Shown here in pieces: positions 31,158 to 40,915 of a DNA stretch of 64,000 nt; within the stretch, counting starts at the first letter, position 1; each line of letters starts with the position of its first letter. The stretch comes from Haemophilus pittmaniae (GTDB taxonomy: Bacteria > Pseudomonadota > Gammaproteobacteria > Enterobacterales > Pasteurellaceae). Under the pieces are notes generated by a model. It was not told the origin of the DNA and made no database searches. It saw only the letters and a list, made by a program, of their open reading frames with translations. Location of the stretch: the NCBI RefSeq assembly GCF_900186995.1, contig NZ_LT906463.1, forward strand, positions 1,178,001 to 1,242,000. Direction: 5' to 3'. The translations under genes were made by a program, and so were the position numbers.

Positions 31158-31621
31158 AGCTTAAAGCGATAAATCACCTGATTGGCCGACCCTCGCCAAA
31201 CCAAGCTCGGATCGGCCTGTTCTTGGATAAATTTTCCATCAATTAGCACATCAATGAAGGGCAACATTTGGCGTTGATAATCGTCAAGCTCGTCAAGTTT
31301 ATAGCCTGTCCATACCCAAATATCCTTATCTGGACATTCTTTTTTTACCCGTTCAACAAAAGGCAACAAGGCTTCGACATTCCGTGGATGTAGCGGATCG
31401 CCACCGGAAAGGGTAAGCCCTTGGCGTTTAATTCGAGTATCTTTTAAATCATTAATGATTTGCTGCGCCATCGCTTCATCGAACAATACCCCGTTATCAA
31501 ACGACCAGCTTTTTTGGTTATAGCAACCGCGACAGGCATGCGTACAACCACTAACGAATAGTGTACAGCGTGTTCCTTCGCCGTTCACGATATCAACCGG
31601 ATAGTATTGTAAGTAATTCAT
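31154..31621 (-). CDS. nrdG: Anaerobic ribonucleotide reductase activating protein
   Basis: NrdG is a radical-SAM enzyme that installs the glycyl radical in NrdD for anaerobic dNTP synthesis. The start at 31621 (MNYLQYYPVDIVNGEGTRC) gives 155 residues, the usual size. The iron-sulfur cluster ligands are Cys26, Cys30 and Cys33 (CxxxCxxC), and SGGDPLHP follows. An earlier in-frame start would add 34 residues and run across the ffs promoter region, so I reject it. nrdD is not in this window. Confidence 0.94.
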   Translation of the reverse strand: MNYLQYYPVDIVNGEGTRCTLFVSGCTHACRGCYNQKSWSFDNGVLFDEAMAQQIINDLKDTRIKRQGLTLSGGDPLHPRNVEALLPFVERVKKECPDKDIWVWTGYKLDELDDYQRQMLPFIDVLIDGKFIQEQADPSLVWRGSANQVIYRFKL

Positions 31622-31667
31622 ATCAGCCCTCAATTTCGCACTAACTCGCGCTTCGATGTTTTGGCGG

Positions 31668-31696
31668 TTGCATTCGGCGGTCGATTCTTGCATAAT
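31668..31696 (+). promoter_or_regulatory. Putative ffs promoter
   Basis: TTGCAT (31668-31673) and CATAAT (31691-31696) are 17 bases apart. A GC-rich stretch (GCGCCC) follows at the presumed start, as is usual for stringently controlled stable RNA genes. It lies in the nrdG/ffs divergent gap. Confidence 0.45.
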
Positions 31697-31723
31697 AGCG
31701 CCCTCATCGCGCAAGCGATTCAA

Positions 31724-31835
31724 TGGAAACCTTCTCGGTCTCTCGCAATCGTCTCCGGTTTACCCGGTCAGGTTCGGAAGAAAGCAGCCAAAGTCGGAAT
31801 TTCGGTGTGCCGAGAATTAGCTGGGAAGGTTTCCG
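31724..31835 (+). ncRNA. ffs: 4.5S signal recognition particle RNA
   Basis: The 4.5S RNA binds Ffh and targets membrane proteins for co-translational insertion. The strongly conserved domain IV is present, with GGTCAGG, TTCGGAAG, AAGCAGCC and the matching GTGTGCCG side (about 31767-31816). The ends pair: GGAAACCTTC at 31725-31734 is the exact complement of GAAGGTTTCC at 31825-31834. Length (about 112 nt) matches E. coli (114). Exact processed ends are inferred from the terminal helix. It converges on cydC. Confidence 0.95.
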
Positions 31836-31856
31836 CCCTACCTTCCCTTCTTATTT
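31823..31856 (+). terminator. Terminator of ffs
   Basis: GGGAAGGT (31823-31830) pairs perfectly with ACCTTCCC (31840-31847), followed by TTCTTATTT. The left arm is also the 3' strand of the mature RNA's terminal helix, so the two structures are mutually exclusive. Confidence 0.7.
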
Positions 31857-33585
31857 ATACGCGTTCCGCCAATTGTTTAAAGAACCCTTTTTCTAACTGT
31901 AGTAGTTCGGTGTAACTGCCTTTTTCAATTAATTTCGCTTCATCAATCACGCATAAGGTATCGAATTGCTCGATCGCAGTGAGGCGGTGAGTTACCATAA
32001 TTAGGGTTTTATTTTCAGCATGAGCCAAAATTAAACGCAGAATTTGTCGTTCAGTTTCGCGATCTAATCCTTCGGTTGGTTCATCCAATAATAAAATCGG
32101 CGCATCATTTAATAAAATACGGGCCAAACCTAAACGGCGTTGTTCACCACCGGAAAGTGGCCGACCACCATCGCCTAACCAAATATCCAATCCTTGTTCC
32201 TGTTCCAACAATTTCGCTAAACCAACCTGTGTTAAGACTTCGCTCATTTTCTCATCGGAAATTTCTAGGGCACTGGCAAATTGTAGGTTTTGTCGTAGGG
32301 TATCGCTAAAAACATGGACACGTTGAGTCAAAAAGCAAAATTGCTTGCGTAAGGTCTCCTCGGCATAATCAGCAATTGGCTTACCGGCAAGGTGTAATTG
32401 ACCTTGGTCTGCATCATAGTTGCGCACTAATAATTGCAGAAGTGTTGATTTACCACTACCGGTTTTACCTAGAATCGCAACTTTTTGGCCTTTCTGAATC
32501 GTCAAATTGAGATTTTCTAAGGCCGGATTGCGGCGTTCCGGATAGGTAAAGAAAAGATCCTTAGCTTCAATGAGTGTTGAGACATTGCTGTCCAATTCGG
32601 CATTGCCATCAAAGACCACCAAAGGTTGTTGCTCAATAATATCGGTTACCCGTTCCGCTGAGGCAATTACCTGACCGATATGTAAAAAAGCTGCACCCAA
32701 CGGCATCAAAATTTCGAAAGAGGCGAGTGCGGCAAAGGTGAAAAGTGCAATAAATGCCATGCGATATTCGCTATTGCCCAAATCGGCTTGGGCACTGAAA
32801 TACAACATAGCGGCAATAATCAAACCATTTAAAAATAATGAAAGAGCGCTAGAAAGACCACTTAAATCAGCTTCTTTTTGCTGCTTGTTCTGCCAATCTT
32901 GTTCATTTTCAGTTAATTTTTCGCGCAATTTATTTTCAGCATTAAAGAGTAACAATTCCGCTTGTGCCTGAATAAACTCCAGGAAGCGATTGCGATATTG
33001 GGCTCGGGAGAAGACCAATTGTTCACCGAATTTTTTTCCCAATTGGTAAAAAATTGTTGGAATAGATAAAACCAAGATTAGCAATGCCGCGCCTAGTCCC
33101 AATGCCAAGGATGAATTAATAAAACTTAATCCCAAGGTGATGGCTAAGATCACCACGATTGCCGAAACAAAAGGAGCGATAAGGCGTAGATACAGACTAT
33201 CTAAGGTATCAACATCAGCAACTAGGCGGTTTAACAAATCGCTGTTGCGGTAGCGATTTAGAACGGCCGGGCTTAGTGGAATGATCTTTTCAAATACCTG
33301 CACCCGTAATTTTGCCAAAATGCGGAAAGTAGCATCGTGAGTGACCAGTTTTTCAAAATAGCGGAAAACGGTACGGCTAATGGCTAAACCGCGTACAGAG
33401 GCGGAGGGATAGAAAAAGTTAAATAGCGTGCCGAGACCAGCGATTGCCGTTGCCGCTAAGAACCAACCGGACACCGTTAATAAGCCGATACTGGAACCCA
33501 GTCCGATAATCATCAGCAATAAGCCTAAAAAAAGTGGCAGTTTGGCAAATTTAAATAAACGTAAAAAAGGAAAAAGGGCTCGCAT
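31855..33585 (-). CDS. cydC: Cysteine/glutathione ABC exporter subunit CydC
   Basis: CydC with CydD forms the heterodimeric ABC exporter of cysteine and glutathione needed to assemble cytochrome bd. The 576-residue product has an N-terminal six-helix membrane domain and a C-terminal ATPase with GKTGSGKST (Walker A), LSGGEQRRLGLARILL (signature) and LLLDEPTEGLD (Walker B). Its start overlaps the cydD stop by one base. The conserved start MRALFPFLRLFK is typical. Confidence 0.94.
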   Translation of the reverse strand: MRALFPFLRLFKFAKLPLFLGLLLMIIGLGSSIGLLTVSGWFLAATAIAGLGTLFNFFYPSASVRGLAISRTVFRYFEKLVTHDATFRILAKLRVQVFEKIIPLSPAVLNRYRNSDLLNRLVADVDTLDSLYLRLIAPFVSAIVVILAITLGLSFINSSLALGLGAALLILVLSIPTIFYQLGKKFGEQLVFSRAQYRNRFLEFIQAQAELLLFNAENKLREKLTENEQDWQNKQQKEADLSGLSSALSLFLNGLIIAAMLYFSAQADLGNSEYRMAFIALFTFAALASFEILMPLGAAFLHIGQVIASAERVTDIIEQQPLVVFDGNAELDSNVSTLIEAKDLFFTYPERRNPALENLNLTIQKGQKVAILGKTGSGKSTLLQLLVRNYDADQGQLHLAGKPIADYAEETLRKQFCFLTQRVHVFSDTLRQNLQFASALEISDEKMSEVLTQVGLAKLLEQEQGLDIWLGDGGRPLSGGEQRRLGLARILLNDAPILLLDEPTEGLDRETERQILRLILAHAENKTLIMVTHRLTAIEQFDTLCVIDEAKLIEKGSYTELLQLEKGFFKQLAERV

Positions 33586-35345
33586 TATTGAATATCCTGT
33601 TTTCGTTGCGCCAATAACTCGGCGAAGAAGCCTTGATTTTGTAATTGTTGGAAATTGCCTTGTTGCACAATTTCACCTTGTTGCATCACTAAAATATTGT
33701 CGCATTGTTTCAGATCCTCAATGCGGTGGGTGATCATCAAGGTAGTTTGTTGTCGGCTAATTGCCGCTAAGGCGGATAGCACCTGATTTTCCGATTGCGC
33801 ATCCAGACTTGCAGTGGGTTCATCAAGTAATAATAAGCTGCCTTGACGCAATAGTGCACGGGCAATGGCTAAACGCTGTGCCTGACCGACAGAGATGCCA
33901 AGACCACCATCTTTAATTTCACTATCTAAGCCTAATTTATCGGTAAATTCCTTGGCCTGTGCGGTGATTAAGGCGTGTTCAATTTGCTCCTCTGAGGCTT
34001 GAATATCACCTAAAAGTAGGTTTTCCTTAATGCTACCTTGGAGCAATAATGGGTTTTGCCCTACCCAGGCAATTTGTTTCCGCCATTGTATCAAGTCGCT
34101 TTGGTTAAGCTCGCTACCGTTAATTTTAAGGCTGCCTTGGTAAGGTAAAAAACCGAGTAATACATTTACCAATGAGGTTTTTCCCGCACCACTTTGGCCG
34201 ACAAGCGCCACATGGCTTGCTTGTGGTATATGGAAGGAAAGAGCTTTGGTTAATGGCTGACCTTGCGGCGACAGCACCACCAAATTTTCCGCCTGGATTT
34301 CCACCGCATGTTGTACCGGAATTTGTTGATTGCCTTGATGGGCGATCAAATAATCTGCTTCTAAAAATTCAACGATTGCATCGGCAGCACCAATACCAGC
34401 TGCTCGATCATGATAATAGGTGCCGAGGTCGCGTAGCGGTTGATAAAATTCCGGTGCTAAAATTAAGCAGAAAAAGCCGCTAAACAGCGTGAGCGTTGTA
34501 CCATAGGTACCGAAATCCATTTGTCCTAAATAGCTAAAACCAAAATAAACCGCCATTAACGCAATGGAAATCGAGGTAAAAAATTCCAATACAGCGGAGG
34601 ACAAAAACGCCATTTTCAACACATCCATGGTGGTTTCACGGAAATCCTGTGTCGTCTTTTCAATATGTTCTGTTTGCTCCCGACTGCGATTGAATAAACG
34701 CAACGTTTCCACACCGCGTAGGCGATCTAAAAATTGTGCGCTTAAACGGGCGAGGGTGGCCATATTTTTTTGGCTGCTATCTGCGGCGGCAATTCCCACC
34801 AAAATCATAAAAATCGGGACCAATGGAGCGGTGACCATTAAAATTAGGCCAGCAGCCCAGTTGAGCGGAAATACAGCGATTAAAATCACCATTGGCACAA
34901 TGGCGGAAAGGCTTTGTTGCGGCAAATAGCGGGCATAAAAATTATGTAGGTTTTCGACCTGTTCCAACATAATGCTTGCCCAACTCCCAGCCGGCCTGCC
35001 TTGAATCACGGCGGGACCAACTAGGCGGATTTTGTCCAAAATTTGTTGCCGAATATGGTTACGCAGGGCTTTACCTGCTTGGAAACCGATCTTTTCACGC
35101 GCCCATAAAATGCCGGCGCGTAACCCAAACCCTACAATTAAGCCGAGGAAATACGGCCAAAGCGTAGTGGCAGAAGCCTGTTGCATGATCAATTGATCAA
35201 GCAAGGTAGCAAGAAAATAGGTTTGCGCCACCAGAATGAGCGAGGAAAGTGTCGCTAGAGCAATATTGGCTCCCATGAGCTTTTTAATGGGCTGTTGCTG
35301 GGCTTTGAGCCATTTTTGCAAATATTTTTGACGGGATTTGTCCAT
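33585..35345 (-). CDS. cydD: Cysteine/glutathione ABC exporter subunit CydD
   Basis: CydD is the partner of CydC. I start at 35345 (MDKSRQKYLQKWLKAQQ), which matches the E. coli N-terminus and gives 586 residues; an ATG at 35375 would add ten residues, and neither has a strong ribosome site. The ATPase domain has GQSGAGKTS (Walker A), SVGQAQRLAIARALL (signature, with Val replacing the usual first residues) and LLLDEPTASLD. It is downstream of trxB, as in E. coli, but separated by a terminator and an IHF-type repeat. Confidence 0.93.
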   Translation of the reverse strand: MDKSRQKYLQKWLKAQQQPIKKLMGANIALATLSSLILVAQTYFLATLLDQLIMQQASATTLWPYFLGLIVGFGLRAGILWAREKIGFQAGKALRNHIRQQILDKIRLVGPAVIQGRPAGSWASIMLEQVENLHNFYARYLPQQSLSAIVPMVILIAVFPLNWAAGLILMVTAPLVPIFMILVGIAAADSSQKNMATLARLSAQFLDRLRGVETLRLFNRSREQTEHIEKTTQDFRETTMDVLKMAFLSSAVLEFFTSISIALMAVYFGFSYLGQMDFGTYGTTLTLFSGFFCLILAPEFYQPLRDLGTYYHDRAAGIGAADAIVEFLEADYLIAHQGNQQIPVQHAVEIQAENLVVLSPQGQPLTKALSFHIPQASHVALVGQSGAGKTSLVNVLLGFLPYQGSLKINGSELNQSDLIQWRKQIAWVGQNPLLLQGSIKENLLLGDIQASEEQIEHALITAQAKEFTDKLGLDSEIKDGGLGISVGQAQRLAIARALLRQGSLLLLDEPTASLDAQSENQVLSALAAISRQQTTLMITHRIEDLKQCDNILVMQQGEIVQQGNFQQLQNQGFFAELLAQRKQDIQ

Positions 35346-35404
35346 ACAATGTGCGGTATTGTGTTTTTTAGACATTAATTTGGAGGCCGGTGGTTTTAAA
35401 ATGC

Positions 35405-35478
35405 CATGCCATTTTTTCAAGTTTTTCCGAAAATTAATGCTAAGTTATTGATTTTATTAGGGTTGGTGTGAAAATTAA
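35405..35478 (+). repeat. Intergenic IHF-type repeat, copy 5 (trxB-cydD gap)
   Basis: The core TAA-GTTA-TTGATT at 35441-35453 is a perfect IHF match on the complement, and the AAAATTA and TTAGGGTTGG flanks fit the family. The left end is diverged, with GCCATGCC in place of the CGCCCC block. It is antisense to both flanking genes. Confidence 0.78.
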
Positions 35479-35486
35479 ATTGTCGG

Positions 35487-35517
35487 GAAAAAGGCGCCCG
35501 TTATTCACGTGCGCCTT
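35487..35517 (-). terminator. Terminator of trxB
   Basis: AAGGCGC and GCGCCTT (35491-35497 with 35511-35517) pair, and on the minus strand a TTTTT run follows. It is 11 bases after the trxB stop. Confidence 0.75.
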
Positions 35518-35527
35518 GCGCGTTGGA

Positions 35528-36529
<1,002 letters not shown>

Positions 36530-36566
36530 TCATAATAAAAAAGCGATCTTTCAGGGATGAAAATTA

Positions 36567-37424
36567 CTAATAAAGTAATGAATAAAGCAATCGGCGATAT
36601 TTATTAGTGAGCGGTTCACTATTCCCAAGAGCCGCTAAAATGGACAAAAATTGTTGTTTAACTTCACCGCCAGCAGCCCCTAAATCACTTTTTAAGATCC
36701 CAAACAGCAGTTCCAGCGCTTCTTCGTTACGATTGGCTTGATGCAGTTGAATGGCTAGTTTTAGGGCAATTTCCGCAGTTGGATGATTGGCATAATCGGC
36801 CTGTAATTGTTGTATTTCCGGTGTGTTGGCTGCTTTGATGAGTAACTCGATTTGTGCCTGTAAACCATTCCAACGACTGTCTCTATCTTGGATAGGAATT
36901 TGCGCCAATATTTCACTAGCTGGTTCAGTTTTTTTCATGGCGATGTAGGTTTCAGCGTAGAGCAGGGCAACATCGGAATTTTTCTTATCGGAAAGTTCCC
37001 AAGCTTCTTTTAATAGTGGTAAGGCTGAGGCGTAATCTTCTAATTGCAAAAAATCCAAGGCTTTCTGAAATTTGAGATCCTCTTCCTTTGGCAAAATAAC
37101 ACTTAAACGTTGTAATAAAGTGGTTTCGTCCAAGGCTCCTGGAAAGGCATCTAAGGCTTGAGCTTGTTTGAAAAGGTAGGTAGTCGGTAAGGCCTGAATG
37201 CGAAATTGGGCTGCGATCATTTGTTCTTGTTCGCAGTTGACTTTAGCCAATATAAATTGCCCTTGATAGCGTTCGGCAATTTGCTGTAGCAAAGCGCTAA
37301 AATTAGCCGATTCGGGATGACTTGGCGCATAGAACGTTAGAACCAAAGGGGTTTCCAGGGAGCGCTGTAGAATGTCGTTCAGATTTACTTCAGTAACATC
37401 GACAATAAAAGAAAAATCAGCCAT
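36567..37424 (-). CDS. cnoX: Thioredoxin-like co-chaperone CnoX (YbbN), redox-motif-less
   Basis: CnoX is a thioredoxin-fold plus TPR holdase that works with GroEL and DnaK in E. coli. The 285-residue product has the Trx domain at about 1-110 ([25 protein letters not shown] is nearly the E. coli sequence) and TPR-like helices to the end ([10 protein letters not shown]). The Trx active site reads APSHPES at 33-39, so neither CxxC cysteine is present; only Cys64 remains. It is therefore a chaperone rather than an oxidoreductase. It is upstream of trxB on the same strand. Confidence 0.88.
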   Translation of the reverse strand: MADFSFIVDVTEVNLNDILQRSLETPLVLTFYAPSHPESANFSALLQQIAERYQGQFILAKVNCEQEQMIAAQFRIQALPTTYLFKQAQALDAFPGALDETTLLQRLSVILPKEEDLKFQKALDFLQLEDYASALPLLKEAWELSDKKNSDVALLYAETYIAMKKTEPASEILAQIPIQDRDSRWNGLQAQIELLIKAANTPEIQQLQADYANHPTAEIALKLAIQLHQANRNEEALELLFGILKSDLGAAGGEVKQQFLSILAALGNSEPLTNKYRRLLYSLLY

Positions 37425-37501
37425 TTTTATTCCTTGTTTGAGAAAAAATAATGGCTGATTTTAGCAAATCATCTCAGCTTTTTAAAAGCTGAAAAGAAGG
37501 C

Positions 37502-38851
37502 TTAGAGAATAATGCTACCGATGAGGGAAAGACCAAATCCCACTAAACCGATTAATGTTTCCTGTACAGTCCAAGTTTTGAACATGGTTTTGGTATCAAT
37601 CTCCAAGAAGCGGCTGACTAACCAGAATCCGCTATCGTTCACATGAGCAAGTACGGTTGCGCCGGAAGCGATAGAAATTACGATAAAGCAGAGGTCAAAT
37701 TGGCTTAAACCTGTAGTGGCTGCCACGGTTGGCGCAATGAGTGCCGAGGTGGTAGTAATTGCCACGGTAGCAGAACCTTGTGCCACCCGTAATGCGGTAG
37801 AGATTAAGAACGCTGCAACGATCACCGGCATACCTGTATCGGTTAGCATTTGTGCTAATACATCGCCAATACCGCTAGCACGCAATACCCCACCAAACAT
37901 ACCACCGGCACCGGTAACTAGTACGATGGCACAAATTGGGCCAAGGGCGTTATCACAGATTTTTTCAATTTGCTCGTAAGAACGTTGTTCTTTTAATAAT
38001 AGAATGGATACAACCAAGGTAATCAATAAGGCAACCGGGGTTTTACCAAGTAAGCGTAAGCTTTCTACCCATAATTGTGAACCATCGACTACTTTCGCTA
38101 CGGATAGGGTATTTAATACGGTATCCAACATGATTAATACCAATGGCAATAAGAGGATCAATAAAACCTTCCTAAAGCTTGGTGGATTTATGACGGCAGT
38201 TTCATTAATTGGCATCGAATTAAGGAAGCTTTTTGGTAAATCAAGGTGTAATTTTTTACCTAAATAAGTCCCGTATAAATAGGTGGCGAAGTACCAGGTT
38301 GGAATAGTGAGTACAACTCCCACTAAGGTTAGTAGACCAATGTTGGCTCCTAATAGGTCACCTGCGGCAACTGGACCTGGATGCGGCGGTAAGAATGCGT
38401 GGGTTACCGCAAATGCACCGGCAGCCGGAAAGGCATAGCGATACAGCGAACCACCAAATTGTTTTGCTACGCTAAAGATAATCGGTAGCATCACAACCAA
38501 ACCGGCATCAAAGAAAATCGGGAAACCAAATAGCAAAGAGGCAACACCTAACGCAAAAGGTGCCCGTTTTTCACCGAATTTATTAATCAGCGTATCGGCC
38601 AATACTTTGGCGCCACCGGTAATCTCTAATAGACGACCAATCATCGCGCCAAGCCCCACCAATAAAGCAACTGAGGCTAAAGTATTACCGAAACCGGTTA
38701 ATAAGGTCGGTAGAATTTGATTCACCGGAATGCCGGCAGCTAAGGCAGTCAGTAAACTGACGGTAATCAACGCAACGAATGCATGCACTCTGAATTTGAT
38801 AATCATCACCAAGAGTAATGCGATGGATGCGACTAAAATGAAAATCAGCAT
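37502..38851 (-). CDS. Gluconate/idonate:H+ symporter (GntP family)
   Basis: GntP-family permeases import gluconate or related sugar acids with protons. The start at 38851 (MLIFILVASIALLLVMIIKF), preceded by GGAGG, gives 449 residues with about 12-14 membrane segments. GFPIFFDAGLVVMLPI, AFLPPHPGPVA and AQGSATVAITTTSALI are family signatures. Neighbouring idnO, idnD, gluconokinase and gntR show that it imports gluconate and/or L-idonate. GntT, GntU and IdnT cannot be told apart by eye, so I give no symbol. Confidence 0.92.
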   Translation of the reverse strand: MLIFILVASIALLLVMIIKFRVHAFVALITVSLLTALAAGIPVNQILPTLLTGFGNTLASVALLVGLGAMIGRLLEITGGAKVLADTLINKFGEKRAPFALGVASLLFGFPIFFDAGLVVMLPIIFSVAKQFGGSLYRYAFPAAGAFAVTHAFLPPHPGPVAAGDLLGANIGLLTLVGVVLTIPTWYFATYLYGTYLGKKLHLDLPKSFLNSMPINETAVINPPSFRKVLLILLLPLVLIMLDTVLNTLSVAKVVDGSQLWVESLRLLGKTPVALLITLVVSILLLKEQRSYEQIEKICDNALGPICAIVLVTGAGGMFGGVLRASGIGDVLAQMLTDTGMPVIVAAFLISTALRVAQGSATVAITTTSALIAPTVAATTGLSQFDLCFIVISIASGATVLAHVNDSGFWLVSRFLEIDTKTMFKTWTVQETLIGLVGFGLSLIGSIIL

Positions 38852-38867
38852 AATATCCTCCAGTAAA

Positions 38868-39632
38868 TCAAACGGCAGCCAACATACCGCCATCAACGAA
38901 GATCAATTGTCCGTTGACAAAATCGGATGCTTTGGATGAGAGGAATACTGCCGCGCCAATCAACTCTTCAGGATTTCCCCAGCGAGCCGCTGGAGTCCGT
39001 TTGCATAACCAGTCGCTGAATTCTTTATTCTCAACCAAGGGTTGGGTGAGCTCCGTTTTAAAGTAACCAGGGGCGATACCATTCACTTGGATGTTATAGC
39101 GGGCTAATTCGACACACATTCCGCGAGTTAACATTTTGACCGCACCTTTAGAAGCGGCATAAGGTGTGATGGTATCGCGACCTAATTCGCTTTGCATGGA
39201 GCCAATATTAATAATTTTTCCTTGTTGGCGTTTTACCATGTGTCTTGCTACCGCCTGCGATACGATGAAGACGGCTTTTTGGTTGACTTTAATGATGTCG
39301 TCAAAATCCTTTTCCGGGAAATCGCAGAATGGATGACGACGTTGAATGCCCGCATTGTTTATTAATACATCAATCGGGCCGATTTGCTGTTCAATTTGTT
39401 CAATAGCTTGGTGGACAGCCTCAGTGTTTGTTACATCAAAGGCTACGGCATGAGCTACATAGCCTTTATTACGCAATTCTTCGGCTACGGCTTGGGTTTT
39501 TTCTTGATTGGTACCATTAATAATGACTTCGGCGCCATATTCGGCTACGCCTTGAGCCAAGAGATTACCAATACCGCGGGTAGAACCGGTGATTAATATC
39601 CGTTTTCCTTTAAGTGAAAATAAGTTATTCAT
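38868..39632 (-). CDS. idnO: 5-keto-D-gluconate 5-reductase IdnO
   Basis: IdnO reduces 5-ketogluconate to D-gluconate in L-idonate catabolism. From the ATG at 39632 the protein has 254 residues, equal to E. coli IdnO; a second ATG three bases upstream is closer to the GAGG site than normal. The NAD(P) loop is GSTRGIGN, and the short-chain dehydrogenase triad is Ser145, Tyr158 and Lys162 (PYAASKG). The long stretch IVQ/NIQVNGIAPGYFKTELT and SSKASDFVNGQL are nearly identical to E. coli. It lies between idnD and the permease. Confidence 0.94.
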   Translation of the reverse strand: MNNLFSLKGKRILITGSTRGIGNLLAQGVAEYGAEVIINGTNQEKTQAVAEELRNKGYVAHAVAFDVTNTEAVHQAIEQIEQQIGPIDVLINNAGIQRRHPFCDFPEKDFDDIIKVNQKAVFIVSQAVARHMVKRQQGKIINIGSMQSELGRDTITPYAASKGAVKMLTRGMCVELARYNIQVNGIAPGYFKTELTQPLVENKEFSDWLCKRTPAARWGNPEELIGAAVFLSSKASDFVNGQLIFVDGGMLAAV

Positions 39633-39648
39633 CATGCATCCTCAATCG

Positions 39649-40686
39649 TTAAAATGTGAGTTGAACTTTGGAAATAACGGATTTATTACCCGCTACTTCA
39701 AGGGCTTGTTGGAAATCGGTATAAGGGAAAACCGCGGATAACAGTGGTAACGGATCCACTTTACCGGAGCTTAGCCATTCAACCGAGGTATTGAATTCTT
39801 CAATAAATCGGAATGAGCCTTTCCAGTTAATTTCTTTGGCTATTAAAGTCATGACAGGGAAATCTGGCACATTACTGCCCATGCCGATTTGTACGATAGT
39901 GCCGCGGGCTTTGGTGACTTCAAGACAGCGTTGAATTGATGATGGATGGCCGGCAGCTTCGAAGGACACATCGAATACACCTTTATGGGCAGAATATTGG
40001 CTGAAATCCTCGTTAGCATTTAATATTTTGGTAGCTCCCATCTGGGTGGCGATTTCTAGGCAGCGTTCACTGAGATCGCTACACACAATTTCTTTCGCGC
40101 CTAGGGCTTTTGCGGCTGCAACAACTAAACAACCGATAGGACCGACTCCGGAAACAAACACTGTTTTATCGGTTAAGTCACCTGCTTGCTTGGCCGCATG
40201 AATGGCTACCGCAAAAGGTTCGGCAAATGCCATTACATCATCTGGAGCATCTTGCGGATAATCAATGCATTGGCTATTGTCAACCACTTTAAATTGGGTA
40301 AAACCACCGTCGACATGTGGGTTATACATCGCACTACCAAAGAAACGCATGGATTCGCATTGGTTGGTGTCGCCCGCTAGGCAGTATTTACAAGTCAAAC
40401 AGGGTTTACTTGGATTAATTGCGACTTTTTGGCCGACATAGAGATTTGGTGCATTGGTTTTGAGGACTTTACCGATCACTTCATGCCCCAAAATCATAGG
40501 GTGTTTGACTGCATAGTTACCGACTTTTCCGTGTTGATAATAATGTAAATCGGAACCACAAATTCCGCCGCGGGTAATTTCAACTAAAGTATGCTCGCGA
40601 TCCGTTTCATCATAATCAACGGTTTGTTTGATGATATCGAGGCTTTTGGCCCCTTTCACAACACAAGACAACGTTTCTATGGACAT
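39649..40686 (-). CDS. idnD: L-idonate 5-dehydrogenase IdnD
   Basis: IdnD oxidises L-idonate to 5-ketogluconate. The 345-residue zinc-dependent medium-chain dehydrogenase has the catalytic zinc motifs GGICGSDLHYYQHGKVG and GHEVIG, the structural zinc cysteines in CLTCKYCLAGDTNQC, the diagnostic RFFGSAMYNPHVDGGF, and the NAD loop SGVGPIGCLVV. It is first in the minus-strand idnD-idnO-permease unit and its promoter faces that of the gluconokinase gene. Confidence 0.95.
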   Translation of the reverse strand: MSIETLSCVVKGAKSLDIIKQTVDYDETDREHTLVEITRGGICGSDLHYYQHGKVGNYAVKHPMILGHEVIGKVLKTNAPNLYVGQKVAINPSKPCLTCKYCLAGDTNQCESMRFFGSAMYNPHVDGGFTQFKVVDNSQCIDYPQDAPDDVMAFAEPFAVAIHAAKQAGDLTDKTVFVSGVGPIGCLVVAAAKALGAKEIVCSDLSERCLEIATQMGATKILNANEDFSQYSAHKGVFDVSFEAAGHPSSIQRCLEVTKARGTIVQIGMGSNVPDFPVMTLIAKEINWKGSFRFIEEFNTSVEWLSSGKVDPLPLLSAVFPYTDFQQALEVAGNKSVISKVQLTF

Positions 40687-40707
40687 AATTTCCCCCTGCA
40701 GGTGATA

Positions 40708-40723
40708 AAGTTACGGGTAACAT
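40708..40723. promoter_or_regulatory. GntR/IdnR-type operator near idnD
   Basis: The palindrome core GTTAC-GG-GTAAC is at 40710-40721, within the 16-mer AAGTTACGGGTAACAT. It is 22 bases upstream of the idnD start and has the same half sites as the second operator at 40851-40866. Confidence 0.65.
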
Positions 40724-40827
40724 ACCGTTACGCAGAAAATGGGTAAAGGTGAAATGATCAGAAATGTGACAAACTTCAAAATATTTTAAATATGGTTTAA
40801 TAAAAATTTATTCCATTAGAAAAAAAT

Positions 40828-40843
40828 AGTGATCTGTATCACA
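40828..40843. promoter_or_regulatory. CRP-cAMP binding site
   Basis: AGTGA-TCTGTA-TCACA matches TGTGA-N6-TCACA at nine of ten positions. It lies in the middle of the 229-base idnD/gluconokinase divergent region, 7 bases from the second operator, so it could activate either side under glucose limitation. Confidence 0.7.
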
Positions 40844-40850
40844 GAAAATA

Positions 40851-40866
40851 ATGTTACTGGTAACAT
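40851..40866. promoter_or_regulatory. GntR/IdnR-type operator near the gluconokinase gene
   Basis: ATGTTAC-TG-GTAACAT is a perfect palindrome apart from the central two bases, typical of LacI-family operators and like the E. coli GntR site. It lies 50 bases upstream of the gluconokinase start. Confidence 0.75.
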
Positions 40867-40915
40867 TTCTAATAAAATTCAGGTATGTTGACGGAAAAAG
40901 ATGGAGGAATATCCA

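Noticed and set aside
31622..31723. 34-residue N-terminal extension of NrdG
   Set aside because: The 155-residue form starts at the conserved MNYLQYYP, and the extension would run across the ffs promoter region to the edge of the RNA gene.
37474..37492. Palindrome TCAGCTTTTTAAAAGCTGA between the gluconate permease and cnoX
   Set aside because: It could be a terminator for the permease gene but lacks a T run on the minus strand and is AT-rich, so I do not list it as one.
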